Source: an uncultured Agathobacter sp. (lineage in GTDB: Bacteria > Bacillota > Clostridia > Lachnospirales > Lachnospiraceae). From it: a stretch of 54,366 bases of DNA. The notes beneath the pieces are model-generated. The model had not been told where the DNA came from, did not search any database, and worked only from the letters and a program-made list of their open reading frames with translations. The translations under genes were made by a program, and so were the position numbers. Where the stretch lies: the NCBI GenBank assembly GCA_944381555.1, contig CALWLL010000058.1, forward strand, positions 1 to 54,366, given 5' to 3'. Positions 33,220 through 43,063 of this stretch are shown here, piece by piece. Numbering within the stretch: the first letter of the stretch is position 1; the number at the start of each line of letters is the position of its first letter.

Positions 33220-35559
33220 GTGGCTGATTTTTCAATGGAGGAATTAGAGAAGATTGAGAAGGAGTTTCGTGTTGGAAGCAATACGATTAAAACCGTAAAA
33301 GAATTTGCAAGTCCTGAGGAGTTGTATCAGGAGCTGGTTACCAGTATCCGTAAATATCATCCGTCAACAGATATTTCATTGGTAGAAAAGGCTTATAGGA
33401 CCGCTTATGCTGCTCATGAGGGGCAGATGCGCAAATCGGGAGAGGCATATATTATCCACCCTCTTAGCGTTGCAATCATTCTTGCAGAATTGGAATTGGA
33501 TAAGGAAACTATCGCCGCAGGTCTGTTACATGATGTTTTGGAAGATACTATTATGTCGGAGCAGGAGATGATAGATGAATTTGGCGAAGAGGTTCTTCTT
33601 CTGGTAGATGGTGTTACGAAACTCCAGCATCTGCATTTGACAGATAATATCAAAGACCCGAAAGATAAAAATGCAGACCGTCTGGAGATGCAGGCAGAGA
33701 ACCTTCGCAAGATGTTTCTTGCTATGGCAAAGGATATCCGTGTTATTATGATTAAGCTGGCAGACAGACTGCATAATATGCGTACCTTAAAATACCAATC
33801 CCCGGAGGCGCAGCAGAGAATCGCGCGCGAAACACAGGAAATTTACTGTCCGATTGCGCAGCGTCTGGGTATCAGCAGAATCAAGATTGAATTAGACGAT
33901 TTGTCTTTGAAATATCTGAATCCGGAAGCGTATTATGACCTTGTAGAAAAGATTGCCGTCCGCAAGGAAGTCCGCGAGGAATATATCGGAAGTCTTGTGG
34001 AGATGGTACGAAAGCAGGTAACGGAAGCGGGAATCAAGGCAGAGATATCCGGTCGGGCAAAGCATTTTTTTAGTATCTATAAAAAGATGGTAAATCAGGA
34101 TAAAACCATTGACCAGATTTATGATCTTTTTGCAATTCGCGTGATAGTGGATTCTGTGAAAGACTGTTATGCCGTGCTTGGAATTATGCATGAAAAATAC
34201 AAACCGATTCCGGGACGTTTTAAAGATTACATTGCGATGCCAAAACCTAATATGTACCAGTCTCTGCATACGACATTGATTGGGCCGAGCGGCCAGCCGT
34301 TTGAGATTCAGATCCGGACCGCAGAAATGCATCGTACTGCCGAATATGGTATTGCCGCACATTGGAAATACAAAGAGGAGAACAATGGCAATGCAACCTC
34401 TACTACGGTTTCAGAAGAAGAGAAGTTAAGCTGGCTGAAGCAGATTTTAGAATGGCAGCAGGATATGTCGGACAATAAGGAGTTCATGAGCTTATTAAAG
34501 AGCGATTTGGATTTGTTTTCGGATGCAGTATTCTGCTTTACGCCGACAGGAGATGTAAAGAACCTTCCAACCGGTTCTACGCCGATTGATTTTGCTTACA
34601 GCATTCATTCTGCGGTTGGGAATAAAATGGTTGGAGCCAGAGTAAACGGAAAATTGGTGCCAATCGACTATGTGATTCAAAATGGTGACCGGGTGGAGGT
34701 CATTACCTCGCAAAACTGTAAGGGGCCGAGCCGGGACTGGCTGAATATCGTTAAGAGCACACAGGCGAAAAACAAGATTAACCAGTGGTTCCGAAGTGAG
34801 TTTAAAGAAGATAATATTTTAAAAGGCAAGGAAGTTATGCTTGCTTATGCCAAGGCAAAAGGGATTCCTTTTTATGATATCAATAAGCCGGAGTATCAGG
34901 AAAAGGTTCTTCGCAAATACGGTTTCCGAAATTGGGAGGCCTGCCTTGCAACTATCGGACATGGCGGGTTAAAAGAAGGTGCGGTTGTAAACCGTATGTA
35001 TGAAGAGTATAAAAAGGACCACATGATTCCGTTATCGGATGAGGATATCTTAGAGAATCTTTCGGATGCGAAACAGCAGCCACAGACAAAAAGGTCTAAA
35101 AGCGGAATTATTGTAAAAGGTCTTTATGATATGGCAGTTCATTTTTCGAAGTGCTGCAGTCCTGTACCGGGAGATGAAATCGTAGGTTTTGTGACAAGAG
35201 GCCGGGGCGTATCTATACACAGAACGGATTGTATCAACATCATCAATCTTTCAGATGCGGAACGGGTGCGTCTTATTGAAGCAGAATGGCAGGAAGGAGC
35301 TGAAACAGAAGCATTAGGAGATTATTACACAGAAATCAAAATCTTCTGTAACGATAAGCCGGGAATGCTTGTGGATATTTCCAGAGTGTTTGCAGAGCGT
35401 GATATCAATATTTTAGGTATCCACTCAAGAGCAAATAAACAGGGAATCGCAACAATTGATGTATCCTTTCATACAAAAGGCAGACAGCAGATGAACAGTC
35501 TGGTGGAAAGACTGCGTCAGATAGACAGTGTAATTGAGATTCAGCGTACTACAGGATGA
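33220..35559 (+). CDS. rel: Bifunctional (p)ppGpp synthetase/hydrolase, RelA/SpoT family
   Basis: A 779-residue protein with the full domain order: HD hydrolase ('AGLLHDVLEDT'), synthetase ('IRVIVDSVKDCYAVLGIMH...PGRFKDYIAMPK', followed by 'NMYQSLHTT'), TGS ('FTPTGDVKNLPTGSTPIDFAY'), a zinc-finger-like CC/helical part ('SKCCSPVPGDEI') and a C-terminal ACT domain ('DKPGMLVDISRVFAE'). The RFKD motif is the RXKD form of bifunctional Gram-positive enzymes. I place the start at GTG 33220, eight bases after AAGGAGG; GTG 33211 lies on the ribosome binding site itself. It sets the alarmone level in the stringent response. Confidence 0.95.
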   Translation: MADFSMEELEKIEKEFRVGSNTIKTVKEFASPEELYQELVTSIRKYHPSTDISLVEKAYRTAYAAHEGQMRKSGEAYIIHPLSVAIILAELELDKETIAAGLLHDVLEDTIMSEQEMIDEFGEEVLLLVDGVTKLQHLHLTDNIKDPKDKNADRLEMQAENLRKMFLAMAKDIRVIMIKLADRLHNMRTLKYQSPEAQQRIARETQEIYCPIAQRLGISRIKIELDDLSLKYLNPEAYYDLVEKIAVRKEVREEYIGSLVEMVRKQVTEAGIKAEISGRAKHFFSIYKKMVNQDKTIDQIYDLFAIRVIVDSVKDCYAVLGIMHEKYKPIPGRFKDYIAMPKPNMYQSLHTTLIGPSGQPFEIQIRTAEMHRTAEYGIAAHWKYKEENNGNATSTTVSEEEKLSWLKQILEWQQDMSDNKEFMSLLKSDLDLFSDAVFCFTPTGDVKNLPTGSTPIDFAYSIHSAVGNKMVGARVNGKLVPIDYVIQNGDRVEVITSQNCKGPSRDWLNIVKSTQAKNKINQWFRSEFKEDNILKGKEVMLAYAKAKGIPFYDINKPEYQEKVLRKYGFRNWEACLATIGHGGLKEGAVVNRMYEEYKKDHMIPLSDEDILENLSDAKQQPQTKRSKSGIIVKGLYDMAVHFSKCCSPVPGDEIVGFVTRGRGVSIHRTDCINIINLSDAERVRLIEAEWQEGAETEALGDYYTEIKIFCNDKPGMLVDISRVFAERDINILGIHSRANKQGIATIDVSFHTKGRQQMNSLVERLRQIDSVIEIQRTTG

Positions 35560-35585
35560 GTGGTTCACGGGAACAAATTTCAGTA

Positions 35586-35613
35586 AAAGAGTTCGTGTTT
35601 TTGCGGACTCTTT
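35586..35613 (+). other. Intergenic hairpin between rel and the MBL gene
   Basis: AAAGAGTTCG and CGGACTCTTT form a 10-bp stem (one G-U) with an 8-base loop. There is no T-run; it may cause partial termination or mRNA processing. Confidence 0.5.
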
Positions 35614-35636
35614 CCGTATTATTTAGGAGTATCAAA

Positions 35637-36284
35637 ATGAGCAGAGTAAAAGTGGAACAGTATGTAGTCGGCATGGTACAGACGAATTGCTATGTGGCGG
35701 CAAACGCAGATACAAAAGAGTGTTTTATCATTGACCCGGGCGCCTCCGGTCAGAAATTAGCAGAAAAAATCAGGGAAGGCGGATATACACCGGTCGCGAT
35801 TCTTCTGACGCATGGACATTTTGACCATGTGAGTGCGGCAGAGACTTTGGCAAAGGAGTTTGATGTTTTGGTTTATGCGCATGAGCTCGAAGAGGATACT
35901 CTAAAAAGTCCTGACAAAAATGTAGGATGGCTGATGGGAGCAAACGAGAGTTATCATGCAGATGTATACTTAAAAGACAATCAAGAGTTACAGCTTGCGG
36001 GATTTGATATTCGGGTGATTCACACGCCGGGACATACAGAAGGCGGCTGTTGTTATTATCTGCCGGAAGAAAAAGTTCTTTTTTCAGGGGATACCTTATT
36101 TGCACGGTCTGTAGGGCGAACCGACTTTCCGGGCGGAAGCATGTCGCAGCTTGTCCGTTCCATAAGAGAGAAGCTTATGGCCTTACATGACCCGCAGGAT
36201 GCGGATTCGGATATTACGGTATATCCGGGTCATAATGATGTTACAACCATTGAAACAGAGAGGAAATATAACCCTTACCTATGA
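35637..36284 (+). CDS. MBL-fold metallo-hydrolase (glyoxalase II-like)
   Basis: A 215-residue metallo-beta-lactamase-fold protein. The start at 35637 has TTAGGAG upstream. 'LLTHGHFDHV' is the HxHxDH metal motif, 'HTPGHTEGG' gives the next His, 'LFSGDTLF' the bridging Asp and 'VYPGHND' the last His. This compact form is common in Firmicutes next to rel and hemZ and is often annotated as hydroxyacylglutathione hydrolase-like; the true substrate is not known. Its stop overlaps the hemZ start (ATGA). Confidence 0.92.
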   Translation: MSRVKVEQYVVGMVQTNCYVAANADTKECFIIDPGASGQKLAEKIREGGYTPVAILLTHGHFDHVSAAETLAKEFDVLVYAHELEEDTLKSPDKNVGWLMGANESYHADVYLKDNQELQLAGFDIRVIHTPGHTEGGCCYYLPEEKVLFSGDTLFARSVGRTDFPGGSMSQLVRSIREKLMALHDPQDADSDITVYPGHNDVTTIETERKYNPYL

Positions 36285-37768
36285 TAGTGATTCGTTATAA
36301 CAAAACCGAATTTGAATATGATGTGTATTCGCTGATCAAAGCATTTTTTCCGAAAGAAGAGATAGAAACGCATTATACCTGCGAAGAAACACAAAAGTAC
36401 ACCAATGAAGCAGAGCACGTTTTTGCTATCTCCTATATGGAAAAAGAGATTTCCATACAATGGCTGATTGGCGGAGTAATTTCACACACATGTGATTTTG
36501 CGGTGGACTTTTCAGATAGAAAAGAAGTGAAAAATACGCTGAAAAAACATTTATATGACCTCTTAAAGGAAGGTTTGGATACGCAGCTTCCGTGGGGAAC
36601 CTTAACGGGCATCCGCCCAACAAAAATTCCGATGAAGCTCATGGAAGAAGGACATAGTGAGGAAGAAATTGCAAAATATATGAAAGAAACGTATTTTGCA
36701 AGTGATGAGAAAATCCAGCTTTCCATTGACATTGCAAAGAGGGAAAAGACATTATTGTCACAGATAGATTATGAGAACGGATATAGTTTATACATTGGGA
36801 TTCCATTCTGTCCAAGTACATGCCTGTATTGTTCATTTACCTCCTACCCGCTGGCAGTCTGGAGTAAGCAGGTAGACGCCTATCTGGATGCCTTGGAAAA
36901 AGAAATTGATTTTACAGCACAGAAGTTTTACCATAAAAAATTAAATTCTATCTATATTGGCGGAGGTACGCCTACAACCTTAAATCCAAAACAGTTAGAC
37001 AGGCTGATTCGTAAGATTAAGTGTAGTTTTGATTTACAGCACTGTATTGAATTTACGGTAGAGGCAGGCAGGCCGGATTCGATTACCAGAGAAAAACTAG
37101 CGGTATTGCGAAAGCATGATATTGACCGCATTTCAATCAATCCGCAGACGATGAAGCAGGAAACGCTAGACCTGATCGGACGGCATCATACGGTAGAGCA
37201 GGTGAAAGAGAGCTTTCAGATGGCAAGAGAGCTTGGATTTGATAATATCAATATGGATTTGATTATGGGTCTGCCGCAGGAAAGTATTGAGGACGTCCGA
37301 AACACGATGGAAGAGATGAAGAAGATGGGACCGGATAATATTACCATTCATTCTTTGGCAGTAAAGCGTGCGGCAAGGCTTACGATTTTTAAGGATGATT
37401 ACAAGGATATGCAGATGGTCAATACGCAGGAGCATATGGATTTGTGTGCAGATTATTGTAAAGAGATGGGATTGTCACCGTATTATCTCTACCGTCAGAA
37501 GGGCATGGCGGGCAATATGGAGAATGTCGGATATGCAAAAGACGGCAAAGCAGGCGTATATAATATCTTGATTATGGAAGAGAAACAGACTATAATGGCA
37601 CTTGGTGCCGGTGCAACGACAAAGTTTGTTTTGCCGGAGACAAATCCTGACGGAAGCCAGCGTATTGAGCGTGTGGAAAACGTAAAGGATGTAAAGAATT
37701 ATTTAGAACGTGTAGATGAAATGATAAATAGGAAAATCAAAAAGATGGAGGAAATAAAATGGCGTTAA
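36281..37768 (+). CDS. hemZ: Radical SAM coproporphyrinogen III oxidase-like protein HemZ
   Basis: A 495-residue protein. An N-terminal part of about 160 residues precedes the radical SAM core with 'CPSTCLYCSF' (CxxxCxxC for the 4Fe-4S cluster), 'SIYIGGGTPTTL' and 'MDLIMGLPQE', followed by the HemN-like C-terminal region ('YYLYRQKGMAGNMENVGYA'). The family is named for oxygen-independent coproporphyrinogen dehydrogenase, although heme genes are not seen in this window. It overlaps the MBL gene by 4 bases and hisS by 10, so it is tightly coupled to both. Confidence 0.92.
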   Translation: MIVIRYNKTEFEYDVYSLIKAFFPKEEIETHYTCEETQKYTNEAEHVFAISYMEKEISIQWLIGGVISHTCDFAVDFSDRKEVKNTLKKHLYDLLKEGLDTQLPWGTLTGIRPTKIPMKLMEEGHSEEEIAKYMKETYFASDEKIQLSIDIAKREKTLLSQIDYENGYSLYIGIPFCPSTCLYCSFTSYPLAVWSKQVDAYLDALEKEIDFTAQKFYHKKLNSIYIGGGTPTTLNPKQLDRLIRKIKCSFDLQHCIEFTVEAGRPDSITREKLAVLRKHDIDRISINPQTMKQETLDLIGRHHTVEQVKESFQMARELGFDNINMDLIMGLPQESIEDVRNTMEEMKKMGPDNITIHSLAVKRAARLTIFKDDYKDMQMVNTQEHMDLCADYCKEMGLSPYYLYRQKGMAGNMENVGYAKDGKAGVYNILIMEEKQTIMALGAGATTKFVLPETNPDGSQRIERVENVKDVKNYLERVDEMINRKIKKMEEIKWR

Positions 37769-39018
37769 GCAAGAAACCGGTAAACGGCATGAAGGATATA
37801 CTGCCGGCAGAGATGGAAATCCGCGATTATGTAACAAATGTTATCAAGGAAACCTATCGAAGTTTTGGTTTTACCCCAATTGAAACTCCTTGCATGGAGA
37901 ATATTGCAAACCTGTCAAATAAGCAGGGTGGGGAAAATGAAAAACTTATTTTTAAAGTATTAAAACGCGGCGAGAAACTAAACCTTGAAACCGCCGTATC
38001 GGAAGAAGATGTCGTAGATTTTGGTATGCGCTATGATTTAACCGTACCCCTTACCCGTTTCTATTCAAATAATGCAAACAATCTTCCGACGCCGTTTAAG
38101 GCGCTTCAGATTGGTTCTGTATGGCGTGCAGACAGACCACAGCGCGGACGTTACCGCCAGTTCACACAGTGCGATATTGATATACTCGGCGAGCCAGGGA
38201 ATCTTGCAGAAATCGAATTGATTACTGCGACCACAACGACAATCGGAAAGCTTGGGTTTAAAAATTTTGAAATCCGTATCAATGAGCGGCGCATTTTGAA
38301 AGCAATGGCTGCTTACAGTGGCTTTGCCGAGGAGGATTACGACAGCGTATTTATCACTTTAGATAAGATGGACAAGATTGGAGCAGAGGGGTGCGCCGAA
38401 GAACTGATTCGAAATGGTTACAGTCAGGAGGCGGTAGAGAAATATCTTGGCCTGTTCAAGCTGTTAGAGGATAAGAAGGATGTTTCTGAGGGAGTGTTAT
38501 TCCTTTCGGATACATTAGGCGGATATTTGGATGATGATGTGGTAAAAAATATGACAGAAATTGCCACAGCCGTAAATGCAACAAAGGCGGCAGAGTTTAC
38601 ACTCGTATTTGATCCGACCCTGGTACGTGGCATGAGCTACTACACAGGAACTATTTTTGAAATTTCCATGCCGGAATTTGGCGCAGCCTGCGGAGGCGGC
38701 GGACGTTATGATAAGATGATAGGAAAGTTCACAGGCAATGATGTTCCTGCCTGCGGTTTTTCCATCGGTTTTGAAAGAATCATTCTCCTTCTGATGGAAA
38801 ATGGCTTCCAGATTCCAAAACGCCCGAAGAAGGTAGCATATCTCATAGAGAAAAACTATCCGGCAGATAAGCTGGTTGATGTCATAAAGCAGGCAAAGCT
38901 GGCGCGAGAAAACGGACAACAGGTTCTTGTGGTAAGGATGAATAAGAATAAGAAGTTCCAAAAGGATCAGCTTTCGGCCGAGGGATATGAAGAATTTGTT
39001 GAATTTTTTTGTAACTAA
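37759..39018 (+). CDS. hisS: Histidyl-tRNA synthetase
   Basis: A 419-residue class II synthetase. Motif 1 region 'GMKDILPAEM', motif 2 'WRADRPQRGRYRQFTQCDIDILG', the histidine-binding 'LVRGMSYYTGTIFEI' and motif 3 'ACGFSIGFERI' are all present, with the anticodon-binding domain at the C-terminus. It starts inside the last codons of hemZ behind TGGAGGAA. No T-box is seen, as it is inside an operon. aspS follows 38 bases later, the common hisS-aspS pair of Firmicutes. Confidence 0.96.
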   Translation: MALSKKPVNGMKDILPAEMEIRDYVTNVIKETYRSFGFTPIETPCMENIANLSNKQGGENEKLIFKVLKRGEKLNLETAVSEEDVVDFGMRYDLTVPLTRFYSNNANNLPTPFKALQIGSVWRADRPQRGRYRQFTQCDIDILGEPGNLAEIELITATTTTIGKLGFKNFEIRINERRILKAMAAYSGFAEEDYDSVFITLDKMDKIGAEGCAEELIRNGYSQEAVEKYLGLFKLLEDKKDVSEGVLFLSDTLGGYLDDDVVKNMTEIATAVNATKAAEFTLVFDPTLVRGMSYYTGTIFEISMPEFGAACGGGGRYDKMIGKFTGNDVPACGFSIGFERIILLLMENGFQIPKRPKKVAYLIEKNYPADKLVDVIKQAKLARENGQQVLVVRMNKNKKFQKDQLSAEGYEEFVEFFCN

Positions 39019-39056
39019 TCAATTTAAAGTGAACATAGAAAAAGAGGGAAAAAGAA

Positions 39057-40859
39057 ATGGCAGAATCAATGAGAGGCTTACATAGAAGCCACAGATGTAC
39101 AGAAGTATCGAGTGCCAACATCGGAGAAAAAGTAACCGTTATGGGGTGGGTGCAGAAAAGAAGAAACTTAGGAAGTTTAATTTTTGTTGACTTACGAGAT
39201 AGAAGCGGTCTTTTGCAGATTGTATTTGACGAGGAAAATGTTGGAGCAGAAGGTTTTGAAAAAGCAGGCACGCTTAGAAGTGAATTTGTAATTGCAGTGG
39301 AAGGTACTGTCAGCAAGCGTGCGGCAGCGGTAAATGAAGATTTAAAGACAGGTGATATTGAAGTTATCGCAGAAAGTCTTCGTGTGTTATCCGAATCCCA
39401 GACGCCGCCATTTGCAATCGAAGAAAACAGCTTAACAAAAGAAGATATCCGCTTAAAATACCGCTATCTGGATTTAAGAAGACCGGATATCCAGAAAAAA
39501 CTCATGATGAGAAGCAAAGTGCTTCGCCTTATGCGTGATTTCATGGCGGATGAAGGATTCCTTGAAATCGAAACACCGATTCTTTGTAAATCAACACCGG
39601 AAGGTGCGCGGGACTATCTTGTGCCAAGCCGTGTGCATCAGGGACATTTCTATGCGCTGCCACAGTCTCCGCAGATTTTCAAGCAGCTTTTGATGGCTTC
39701 CGGTTATGACAGATATTTCCAGATTGCGCGCTGCTTCCGTGACGAAGACCTTCGTGCTGACCGTCAGCCGGAGTTTACACAGGCAGATATGGAATTATCT
39801 TTCGTGGATATTGAAGATGTATTAGATGTAAACGAAAGACTTTTACAGCATGTATTTAAAGAAACGATAGGTGTAGATATTCCTGTTCCGTTTCCAAGAA
39901 TGCCTTGGCAGGAAGCAATGGACCGTTTCGGTTCGGATAAGCCGGATACCCGTTTTGGTATGGAGCTGGTAGATGTGTCGGATGTCGTTTCGGGCTGTGG
40001 ATTTGGTGTGTTTACAGGCGCGCTTGAAGCCGGAGGTTCTGTTCGCGGTATTAACGTAGAAGGTCAGGGTGATATGCCGCGTAAGAAAATTGATAAATTA
40101 GTAGAGTTTGCAAAAGGCTATGGAGCAAAAGGGCTTGCTTACATCTGCATTAACGAAGATGGCACATACAAATCCTCCTTTGCAAAATTTATGACAGATG
40201 AAGAAATGGAAGCGCTTGTGAAAGCCATGAATGGAAAAGCCGGCGACTTATTGCTTTTTGCGGCAGACAAAACAAGCCTTGTATGGAATGTGCTTGGCGC
40301 AATCCGTCTGGAAATGGGGAAAGAGCTTGGTCTTATGGATGAAAACCAGTATAATTTCTTATGGGTAACAGAATTCCCATTATTAGAGTGGTCGGAAGAG
40401 GAAGGCAGATTTATGGCTATGCATCATCCGTTTACCATGCCAATGGAAGAGGACTGGGATAAGATAGACACCGATCCGGGCGCAGTTCGTGCAAAGGCAT
40501 ATGACTGCGTGCTTAACGGTACAGAGCTTGGCGGCGGTTCCGTTCGTATCCATCAGGATGACATTCAGGAGAAGATGTTCGAGGTGCTTGGCTTTACGAA
40601 AGAACGCGCGCATGAACAGTTCGGCTTCTTATTAGACGCATTCTCTTATGGTGTTCCGCCACACGCAGGTCTTGCCTATGGTGTTGACCGTATCATTATG
40701 CATTTAACCCATACAGACAATATCCGTGAAGTTATTGCTTTCCCTAAGGTAAAAGATGCTTCCTGCATAATGTCGAAGGCTCCGGGAACTGTAGACGATA
40801 AGCAGTTAGAAGAGCTTGGCATTGCAGTTGTAGTGCCGGTGGAAAAAACAGAAGAATAG
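39057..40859 (+). CDS. aspS: Aspartyl-tRNA synthetase
   Basis: A 600-residue class IIb synthetase of bacterial type. An N-terminal OB-fold ('GEKVTVMGWVQKRRNLGSLIFVDLRDRSG') binds the anticodon. Motif 2 is 'FQIARCFRDEDLRADRQPEFTQ', the bacterial insertion domain (GAD) spans about 290-410, and motif 3 is 'GLAYGVDRIIMHL'. Length fits the usual 590-600 residues. It is the last gene of the rel-to-aspS run and is followed by a strong terminator. Confidence 0.96.
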   Translation: MAESMRGLHRSHRCTEVSSANIGEKVTVMGWVQKRRNLGSLIFVDLRDRSGLLQIVFDEENVGAEGFEKAGTLRSEFVIAVEGTVSKRAAAVNEDLKTGDIEVIAESLRVLSESQTPPFAIEENSLTKEDIRLKYRYLDLRRPDIQKKLMMRSKVLRLMRDFMADEGFLEIETPILCKSTPEGARDYLVPSRVHQGHFYALPQSPQIFKQLLMASGYDRYFQIARCFRDEDLRADRQPEFTQADMELSFVDIEDVLDVNERLLQHVFKETIGVDIPVPFPRMPWQEAMDRFGSDKPDTRFGMELVDVSDVVSGCGFGVFTGALEAGGSVRGINVEGQGDMPRKKIDKLVEFAKGYGAKGLAYICINEDGTYKSSFAKFMTDEEMEALVKAMNGKAGDLLLFAADKTSLVWNVLGAIRLEMGKELGLMDENQYNFLWVTEFPLLEWSEEEGRFMAMHHPFTMPMEEDWDKIDTDPGAVRAKAYDCVLNGTELGGGSVRIHQDDIQEKMFEVLGFTKERAHEQFGFLLDAFSYGVPPHAGLAYGVDRIIMHLTHTDNIREVIAFPKVKDASCIMSKAPGTVDDKQLEELGIAVVVPVEKTEE

Positions 40860-40865
40860 AAAGAA

Positions 40866-40903
40866 AAGTCGCTGTAGGCATATAGACCTACAGCGATTTT
40901 TTA
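40866..40903 (+). terminator. Rho-independent terminator after aspS
   Basis: TCGCTGTAGG and CCTACAGCGA pair perfectly around an 8-base loop; TTTTTT follows at 40898-40903. It also overlaps the end of the minus-strand kinase gene. Confidence 0.93.
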
Positions 40904-42334
40904 CAATTCCTTTTCTGATAGCGGCAGAGTGAAGATAAATTCGGTTCCTACCCCTTCGGTACTGATTACGTTAATATTCTCATTATGAGCCTGTATGATT
41001 TCTTTTACAATGGCAAGGCCAAGGCCAGTCCCTTTTTTATCCTTGCCCCGGGACTGGTCTGTTTTGTAGAAACGCTCCCAAATCTTTTTGATACTCCCGC
41101 TTGGAATACCAATGCCCGTATCCTTGACAGAGATAAGTACTTTACCGTTTTTGACAGTGGTATCAATGGTAATGACAGAGTTGTTATGAGAGAATTTGGT
41201 GGCATTATCAATCAGGTTGTATAGAACCTGTTGTATTTTTCCCATATCGCCTTTTACAAATAACTGCTCGGCGGTCAGCATCAGGTCGAAGGATAATTCC
41301 TTCTTGCTGCACGTTCCCTCAAAGGTCTGGGTCGTGGTCCGAATCATGGAGTTAATATCAAATTCTGAGATGTCCAATAACATTCCCTGTCCCCGGAAAT
41401 GGTTTAAATCCAAAATGCTTTGTGTCAGCTTATTCAGACGTTCCGTTTCAAACAAGATGATGTTTAAATATTTCTCCTGCATCTCTACCGGAATCGTTCC
41501 ATCCATCATGGCTTCGACATAGCCTTTGATGGAGGTCAGTGGCGAGCGGAAATCGTGGGATATGTTGGAGATGAATTTTTTTTGCTCATCTTCAAGCGTA
41601 TCCAGTTCTGTCGCCATGTAGTCCATAGTTTTTGCGATATATCCGATTTCATCATTGGATTGTATATTTATCTTTTCTTTAAAATCACCTTTGGCATAAT
41701 TATCTGCGGCATGAGTAATCTTTCGGATTGGACGGTATACGAAAACAGTAAATGCCAGCAGAACAATGAGCGAGCAAAAGAAAATGACGGAGGCAGAGGC
41801 AAACACGATGTTTACGATACTGTCTGCGGAAGCTAAAACAGAAGACATTGGCTTATGTATCAGTACATAACCGCGCACCTTATAGTCTACTGTGATTGGT
41901 GCGTATACAGTAAGCGTATCATTTTCAAATAAGCCATAAAAGGTTCCAACCTGATAATAAGTGCTTCCAAAATCTGCCACATTAAAGTCTTCAATTCTTT
42001 TGGGCTCATGCAGTACTGCCATATCTAAAACCAGAGAATCGGAGGAATCAATAAGCTGGTTTTTCTGACTGTCAATGATCCATATTTCAGCCCCCAGATA
42101 TCCTGCAATAATTTCATATTCCTCCTGCATATCGAAAAGCGGACTTTGAGAGCCCGAAAAGTCTTCCCGCAGCCCGGAAGCCATAATCGTGGATTCACGG
42201 TATAGTTTTTTGGCTTCGTTTTTTTCTATATAGTTTTCTGCGATTGATTGTGTGAATGTACTTAAAAGAAACAGGGACAGAACTGCAAATAACAGATAAC
42301 TGCCGAGCAGCTTCGGGTAAAGTGCATGTTTCAT
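40901..42334 (-). CDS. Sensor histidine kinase with HAMP domain
   Basis: A 477-residue membrane kinase. One membrane segment lies near residues 8-30, an extracytoplasmic sensor of about 130 residues follows, then a second segment near 168-195 and HAMP ('RPIRKITHAADNYAKGDFKEKI'). HisKA has the phospho-acceptor His in 'FISNISHDFRSPLTSIKGY', and HATPase_c shows the N box (NLIDNATKF), 'DTGIGIP' and 'GTGLGLAIVKEI'. The ATG overlaps the stop of the response regulator (TAATG), so the pair is cotranslated. The signal is unknown; the architecture is like PhoR/ResE-type kinases. Confidence 0.93.
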   Translation of the reverse strand: MKHALYPKLLGSYLLFAVLSLFLLSTFTQSIAENYIEKNEAKKLYRESTIMASGLREDFSGSQSPLFDMQEEYEIIAGYLGAEIWIIDSQKNQLIDSSDSLVLDMAVLHEPKRIEDFNVADFGSTYYQVGTFYGLFENDTLTVYAPITVDYKVRGYVLIHKPMSSVLASADSIVNIVFASASVIFFCSLIVLLAFTVFVYRPIRKITHAADNYAKGDFKEKINIQSNDEIGYIAKTMDYMATELDTLEDEQKKFISNISHDFRSPLTSIKGYVEAMMDGTIPVEMQEKYLNIILFETERLNKLTQSILDLNHFRGQGMLLDISEFDINSMIRTTTQTFEGTCSKKELSFDLMLTAEQLFVKGDMGKIQQVLYNLIDNATKFSHNNSVITIDTTVKNGKVLISVKDTGIGIPSGSIKKIWERFYKTDQSRGKDKKGTGLGLAIVKEIIQAHNENINVISTEGVGTEFIFTLPLSEKEL

Positions 42335-43047
42335 TATTTAACCTCAAATTTGTATCCGATGCCCCATACGGTGGATAACTGCCAGGCATCATGGTCATTG
42401 ATTTTCTCACGGAGCCGTTTTACATGAACGTCTACCGTGCGGGTATCGCCAACATATTCGTATCCCCAGATGTGGTCTAATAACTGTTCCCGGGTAAATA
42501 CCTGATTTGGGGATGATGCAAGGAAGTAGAGCAGTTCTATTTCCTTTGGAGGCATATCAATCTGCTTGCCGTTATAAATAACGGAGTAGTTGGACAGATT
42601 CACCGTTAAATCCGGGTATTCTACGCATTTTGCCGACAACGGTACAGAAGACGTTCCTGCGGCAGGCGGTTTGAGAGGCTGGAATCTGCGAAGTACGGCT
42701 TTTACACGCGCAACCAGTTCTTTGGAATCAAACGGTTTCATAATATAATCATCTGCGCCTAACTCTAAGCCGAGAACCTTATCAAAGATTTCCCCCTTAG
42801 CTGAGAGCATAATAATCGGAACATTGGATTTGGCGCGGATTTCCCGGCATACCTGATAGCCGTCAATTCCCGGAAGCATCAAATCCAACAGAATCAGATT
42901 CGGATTATACTGCTCAAATGCGATGAGGGCTTCCTCTCCGTCATTTACAATTTTGGTTTCGTAACATTCTTTTGTAAGATACAAAGAGATGAGCTCTGCA
43001 ATGTTGTTATCATCATCTACTATCAAAATCTTAGTTTTTGCAACCAT
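42334..43047 (-). CDS. OmpR-family response regulator
   Basis: A 237-residue regulator. The receiver domain has the acidic pocket 'LIVDDD', the phospho-acceptor Asp in 'LILLDLMLPGIDGY' and the Lys in 'IMKPFDSKEL'. A linker of about 20 residues leads to the winged-helix Trans_reg_C domain ('REQLLDHIWGYEYVGDTRTVDVHVKRLREKI'). The start at 43047 has AAGGAGG upstream, which lies within the last bases of mutS2; an upstream in-frame codon at 43080 would overlap mutS2 further. It is the partner of the kinase gene overlapping its stop. Confidence 0.94.
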   Translation of the reverse strand: MVAKTKILIVDDDNNIAELISLYLTKECYETKIVNDGEEALIAFEQYNPNLILLDLMLPGIDGYQVCREIRAKSNVPIIMLSAKGEIFDKVLGLELGADDYIMKPFDSKELVARVKAVLRRFQPLKPPAAGTSSVPLSAKCVEYPDLTVNLSNYSVIYNGKQIDMPPKEIELLYFLASSPNQVFTREQLLDHIWGYEYVGDTRTVDVHVKRLREKINDHDAWQLSTVWGIGYKFEVK

Positions 43048-43063
43048 AGCGGTCCTCCTTGTC

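Noticed and set aside
33892-34362. 156-codon ORF opposite rel
   Set aside because: Antisense to the conserved synthetase domain; no independent support.
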